Source: Rutidosis leptorrhynchoides | Lineage: Eukaryota > Streptophyta > Magnoliopsida > Asterales > Asteraceae | Direction: 5' to 3' | Assembly: GCF_046630445.1 (NCBI RefSeq) | Contig: NC_092333.1 | Location: 187,901,001 to 187,965,000 of the forward strand | Length of the DNA: 64,000 nucleotides | Part shown: positions 59,639 through 64,000 of the stretch, in pieces | Layout: the number at the start of each line of letters is the position of its first letter | How positions within the stretch are numbered: the stretch's first letter is position 1 | Made by a program: the position numbers and the translations under genes | The notes under the pieces: generated by a model | Told to the model about the DNA's origin: nothing | Database searches by the model: none | Seen by the model: the letters and a program-made list of their open reading frames with translations, nothing else

Positions 59639-60040
59639 ATGTTACAGGATTCTGGAAATAGTAGCAATGACTTAAGTGTGGCTGAGGTGAATGCACCTGC
59701 TCCTGCTCCAGCACCAGCACCTGCTCCACACCAGATGCCTAACTATCCCGTTAATCTTTATGAGTTGGACCTGATTCATACTAATCGAAACAGGAATGTT
59801 TTTGATCGTGTTAATGCTTTGAGTGATGTTGTGAGGATATACCCCCATCCTGATGATCTCGACAGGTTGGACTCAAGGGTTACGTCCCTACACACTTATA
59901 TGTACGAGACTGAAGCAAGGTTCTTCGACATGGAGCGATTGATAGCAGCCTTGACTGCCAGGGTTGCTGCGTTGGAGGCAGAACGTGATAGGCCGAGGAA
60001 TGATGGACCTGCCTCCCATACCCAACAGAAGAGGAAGTGA
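59639..60040 (+). CDS. Extra ORF upstream of gag in element F, 133 aa
   Basis: Intact frame from ATG 59639, in the same position as D's extra ORF (between primer-binding site and gag, same strand). Residues 19-30 are an Ala-Pro repeat, 31-70 are mixed, and 72-118 look like a coiled coil (LDRLDSRVTSLHTYM, then MERLIAALTARVAALEAERD). The tail is basic (QQKRK). I see no convincing residue-level match to D's ORF beyond the shared plan of low-complexity Pro/Ala stretch plus a C-terminal coiled coil. No known domain recognised. Confidence 0.65.
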   Translation: MLQDSGNSSNDLSVAEVNAPAPAPAPAPAPHQMPNYPVNLYELDLIHTNRNRNVFDRVNALSDVVRIYPHPDDLDRLDSRVTSLHTYMYETEARFFDMERLIAALTARVAALEAERDRPRNDGPASHTQQKRK

Positions 60041-60602
60041 AGGGTCATTCGACCATGAGCTTTCTTTTCTTTTTCATCCACCATCCTTTCTTTATTTGAT
60101 TATATAAGACTTACTGGGTGTTTTAAACCGGGCTACTAATACATGATGTTTATTGTTTGGATTTATTACTTTTGGAATTTGGTTTAATACTCTTTGGATT
60201 TATTATAATAATGGTGGATTTTGCTATGAATAATTATTATCTTTTATTGCATGCGGTACTATTCTGTATTTAGTAACATTGCATGATTATACTACTTGTG
60301 TTTTGTGATACTGCCATGATTATCATTATTGTTACTACTTAGTACTACTAAAATTGCTATCACTACATAACACTAGTACCACCACTATTACCACTAATGT
60401 CACTACTACCACTACTATCACTAGTGACACTACTATCACTACTGTCACTACTTATCACTCCTAATACTACTTACACTACTTCTCACTACTTACGAATCTC
60501 TTCGTACTATTATTATTTACTAGTCTTCAACACTCGTTGCTAGTATATTTTTATATATAGAGTTGTTTTGACACTGACCTAGTGTGTTTTCCTGTGTTGA
60601 AG
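60041..60602. repeat. Spacer between extra ORF and gag with CACTAC-rich tract
   Basis: About 560 bases without a gene. 60331-60490 is an imperfect ACTACTATC/CACTACC simple repeat. The end (TTTTCCTGTGTTGAAG) leads directly into gag's ATG. Confidence 0.8.
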
Positions 60603-61736
60603 ATGCCTCCGAAGGAATCAACTGCCGCTCAGATCAGGAGAATGGTCGCTGAAGGAATTGCGGCCGAAAGAGCTGAACTACTGAGAGAACTCAATAACGC
60701 CCGAAACAGCAATGATCGTGGTGGTTCGAGCAACACCAATGGGAACGGCACTCAAGGCCGTAATGGATGTTCTTACAAGACATTCAATAGTTGCAACCCG
60801 CATCCTTTTAATGGAACTGAGGGACCAGTTGGTCTCACTCGATGGTTTGAAAAGCTTGAGTCAGTTTTCCGCATCAGCGGGTGTAATGATAATGACCGGG
60901 TAGGTTTTGCTACGGGCACGCAGTCGGACAGTGTACTCACCTGGTGGAATAACTATGCTCAATCCTTGGGTCATGATCAAGCTTATGCCCTACCTTGGGA
61001 TACCTTGAAGCAAAGAATAATAGAAGAGTATTGTTCACGAAATGAGATTAAGAAAATGGAATGCGAATTCCGAGAGCTGAAGTTAGTAGGCAACGATCTC
61101 ACCGCCTATAACAAGAGGTTCTTTGAGCTGGCGCTAATGTGTCCTGAGATGGTTACTCCTGAGAGGCGTAAGGTGGAACTGTACATCGAAGGTCTAAGTG
61201 AGAATATTCAAGGCGGGGTCACTACTTCTAAACCCGCAAACGTGCAAGAAGCTTTTGACATGGGTAGTTTGTTACTGGACCAGATTGCAAAAGGAGGAAA
61301 GGGTACTACAGTGAATGAGAATAAGACCAACGATGGTAAGAGGAAGTGGAATGGTGGTCAAGATAAGAATTTTAACCAACATCCATTCAAAAAGCAAGAT
61401 TCTTACCACAACGACACTGGGGTCACAGGAACTAACTCCGGGTATAAGGGCAAAAAGCCACAATGTCAAAAGTGTGGCAAGAATCATACCAGAAACTGTG
61501 ATGTTCTAATTTGTGACCGGTGCAAGAAGTTTGGCCATTTGGTGAAAATTTGTAAGGTTAACCTCAACAGCAACACCAACAACAACAACACTGCAAGCAA
61601 TGCGAACAATGCTGGTAATGGTAAGAACTGTTATGGTTGTGGTCAGCCGGGCCATTTTAAGAGGGACTGTCCTAAGAACAAAAATAATGGGAATGCTAGG
61701 CAGGGCGTTCAACATCAACTCTGCGGAAGCTCGTGA
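60603..61736 (+). CDS. gag of element F, about 377 aa
   Basis: ATG 60603 (MPPKEST) is chosen over an upstream non-ATG extension. Order: basic/coiled N-terminus, capsid-like gag domain (FNGTEGPVGLTRWFEKLESVF to about residue 220), Asn/Lys-rich linker, a Cys/His cluster (CQKCGKNHTRNCDVLICDRC) and a CCHC knuckle CYGCGQPGHFKRDC near 61630-61671. It would coat genomic RNA in a virus-like particle. The open frame runs past the knuckle but ends in GSS because of a small indel near 61700, so the link to pol is lost. gag itself has no internal stop. Confidence 0.88.
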   Translation: MPPKESTAAQIRRMVAEGIAAERAELLRELNNARNSNDRGGSSNTNGNGTQGRNGCSYKTFNSCNPHPFNGTEGPVGLTRWFEKLESVFRISGCNDNDRVGFATGTQSDSVLTWWNNYAQSLGHDQAYALPWDTLKQRIIEEYCSRNEIKKMECEFRELKLVGNDLTAYNKRFFELALMCPEMVTPERRKVELYIEGLSENIQGGVTTSKPANVQEAFDMGSLLLDQIAKGGKGTTVNENKTNDGKRKWNGGQDKNFNQHPFKKQDSYHNDTGVTGTNSGYKGKKPQCQKCGKNHTRNCDVLICDRCKKFGHLVKICKVNLNSNTNNNNTASNANNAGNGKNCYGCGQPGHFKRDCPKNKNNGNARQGVQHQLCGSS

Positions 61737-63084
61737 TGATCCGAAGCTAGTCACGGGTACGTTTTCACTCAATGATCAACCTGTTTATGTTTTGTTTGAT
61801 ACCGGCGCTGATAGAAGTTTTATATCTAAGGATGTCTGTCACAATGTTAAAAATCCTGTTTCTCCCCTAGATAACGTGTATTCCATAGAACTAGGGAATG
61901 GTAACTTGATGAGAGCCGATAAGATTTATCGCGGTTGTACTTTGACGTTAGAGGGTAAGCCTTTAGCATTGATGTGATACCTGTTAAACTGGGAAGTTTT
62001 GACCTTGTGGTTGGAATGGACTGGTTAGCTGATAACAAAGCCGGGGTGGTTTGTGACCTATAGGCTATTCGTCTTCCTATTGCTAACGGTGAACCTATGA
62101 TGATTTATCGAGAGAAGAACGGTTCACAATTACATCTCATTAACTGCTTGAAAGTTCAGAGTTATGTGAGAAAGGGCTGTATCGCGTTTATGGCTCATGT
62201 AAGCCAAATTGTACTTGATGAAAGGAGACCCGAAGACGTTCCTATAGTTAAGGAATTTCTTGAAGTTTTTCCGAAGGAGTTACCTGGTCTCCCACCGCAT
62301 CGAGAAGTTGAGTTTCAGATAGATTTAGTGCCAGGAGCGGCACCGGTGGCTCGCGCACCGTACAGACTTGCACCCCCAAAGCTTCAAGAGTTGTCTAGCC
62401 AATTGCAAGAGTTATTAGACAAGGGATTTATCCGATCGAGTTCTTCACCTTGGGGAGCTCCGGTCTTATTTGTTAAAAAGAAGTATGGGTCGATGAGATT
62501 GTGTATCGACTACAGAGAATTGACCAAGTTGACAATCAAGAATCGGTATCCGCTACCGAGGATTGATGACTTATTTGATCAGTTGTAGGGATCTAGTTGT
62601 TATTCGAAGATTGATTTGAGATCCGGGTATCACCAATTAAGAGTCAAAGAAGCTGATGTCCCGAAGACGGCGTTTAGAACACGTTATGGACATTATGAGT
62701 TTACAGTGATGCCGTTTGGTTTGACGAACGCACCAGCAGTGTTCATGGACCTCATGAACCGTGTGTGTAAGCCATACCTAGATAAATTCGTCATTATGTT
62801 TATTAATGATATATTGGTGTACTCCAAGAACAAGGAAGAGCACGAACAGCATATACGATAGATATTGACCATGCTTAGAAAAGATCAGTTGTATGCAAAG
62901 TTCTCTAAGTGTGACTTTTGGTTACCAGAGGTACAATTTCTTGGCCATGTTGTAGGGGCCAATGGAATACAGGTTGATCCAGCAAAGATTGAGTAAGTTA
63001 AGAATTGGGAGACTCCAAAGATGCCAACTCAGATTCGGCAATTTTTGGGTCTGGCTGGTTACTACAGGAGATTCATCGAGGGAT
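61690..63084 (+). pseudogene. pol of element F, PR and RT only, broken
   Basis: Protease (VLFDTGADRSFIS) lies in the frame shifted from gag. A second frameshift near 61965 precedes VVGMDWLADNKA, and a stop follows near 62060. RT (62097 onward) has stops at 62586-62588, 62859-62861 and near 62995. The catalytic box reads FIND (62799-62810), so the first catalytic Asp is Asn (62805-62807). The frame ends in GYYRRFIEG at the junction with LTR G. RNase H and integrase are absent from the window. Confidence 0.9.
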
Positions 63085-63550
63085 TGATAATGCTAAAAAC
63101 GAACATATATTTCATAGCATTATCCCTCAAGAAAGACAAGCTTTTAGTTGCAATTGTTCTATTTACAAGTGATATTCGTTTAAATAATAAAAAGTGAAGA
63201 AAAAAGACAGATTCGACGAATTGAAGACGCAAACGACCAAAAAGCTCAAAAGTACAAAATACAAACAAAGTGGTTCCAATTATTGATAAGAAACGTCTCA
63301 AAATTACAAGAGTACAAGGTGCAAAACGCAAAATACAAGATATTAAATTGTACGCAAGGACGTTCAAAAATCCGGAACCGGGACCAAAGTCAACTCTCAA
63401 CGCTAGACGCAACGGACTAAAAATTACAAGTCAACTATGCACATAAATATAATATAATATTTAAATAATTCTTATAATTATTTATATATTATATTTATAT
63501 ATTAAACCGTCGGCATACAAAGAAACAAACTCATGTGAGCTGGAAAAAGG

Positions 63551-63601
63551 GGCCATGCGATCGCATGGCCTGGAAGGCAAAAAGCCATGCGATCGCATGG
63601 C
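63551..63601. repeat. Paired palindromes CCATGCGATCGCATGG in LTR G
   Basis: GGCCATGCGATCGCATGGCC at 63551-63570 and GCCATGCGATCGCATGGC at 63584-63601 are both perfect palindromes, separated by TGGAAGGCAAAAA. Confidence 0.92.
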
Positions 63602-63682
63602 AGTAGGTGACAGCTCTAGTCCTATAAATTTCGCAGTTTTGAGCGATCTTTTAACATCTTTTTCTTCTTTCTCTCATACGTA

Positions 63683-63854
<172 letters not shown>

Positions 63855-64000
63855 TTTAATTTTAATTTTAATTTCTAATAATAAGGGTATGTTAGCAAAT
63901 GTTGTAAGGGTGTAAGTCGAAATTCTGTTCGTGTAACGCTACGCTATTTTTAATCACTGTAAGTTATGGTTAATGTTATTTTTTTAATGACTTGTAGCTA

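Larger units (their letters stand above)
56393..63084 (+). mobile_element. Element F: Ty3/gypsy element, 5' portion
   Basis: 5' LTR, primer-binding site, extra ORF, gag and the first half of pol, cut at 63085 by LTR G. gag resembles that of D (GTEGPVGLTRWFEKLESVF in both) and the LTR length is alike (about 3.06 kb), so D and F are related families. The 3' half lies outside the window or is lost. Confidence 0.88.

Overview
The window is plant nuclear DNA made almost entirely of nested LTR retrotransposons. It carries Ty3/gypsy polyproteins with plant-type domain order, primer-binding sites matching initiator tRNA-Met (TGGTATCAGAGC), an Athila-type element, a DUF1985/Ulp1-type gene remnant and a plant 'putative gypsy-type transposase' gene remnant. 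A eudicot, possibly Asteraceae, is my best guess. That is inference from overall resemblance, not proof. I see no rRNA, tRNA or conventional host gene.

Layout, left part (1-28353). A leftward-reading LTR (H, 1-1173) adjoins the 3' end of a chromovirus-like element (I, LTR 1201-3254), which itself sits in the left LTR of element B (minus strand). Element A (3557-21253, plus, TSD AAATC) is inserted in that same B LTR. Element C (9096-17747, minus, TSD CCTAA) is inserted inside the pol gene of A. B resumes at 21254 and ends at 28353, where it interrupts a DUF1985/Ulp1-like gene. The order of events is gene, then B, then A, then C, with I and H as a second branch.

Middle part (28354-36785). This is the least repeat-dominated stretch. 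It has a decayed, once-spliced DUF1985 + Ulp1 protease-like locus (28354-31640), a decayed spliced gene of the plant 'transposase (putative), gypsy type' family with a coiled-coil C-terminus (32730-34966), and a 1.1-kb TIR element with TSD TTA that carries a small PB1-like ORF (35674-36785).

Right part (36793-64000). Element D (36793-48881, minus, 12.1 kb, TSD AGGGG) is inserted in the 5' end of an Athila-type element E (to about 56392). It is followed by a plus-strand gypsy element F (from 56393) that is cut at 63085 by a second LTR of the H family (G), which runs off the window.

Most coding capacity is pseudogenised. C is the freshest copy: its LTR pair looks nearly identical, and most of gag-pol is one frame with a single internal stop. 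The most interesting signals are non-coding. LTRs of A and I, LTRs of D, LTRs of B and C, and repeats within the Ulp1-like locus each carry several short hairpins whose stems differ between units yet stay self-complementary. D and F also each carry an additional ORF between the 5' LTR and gag.
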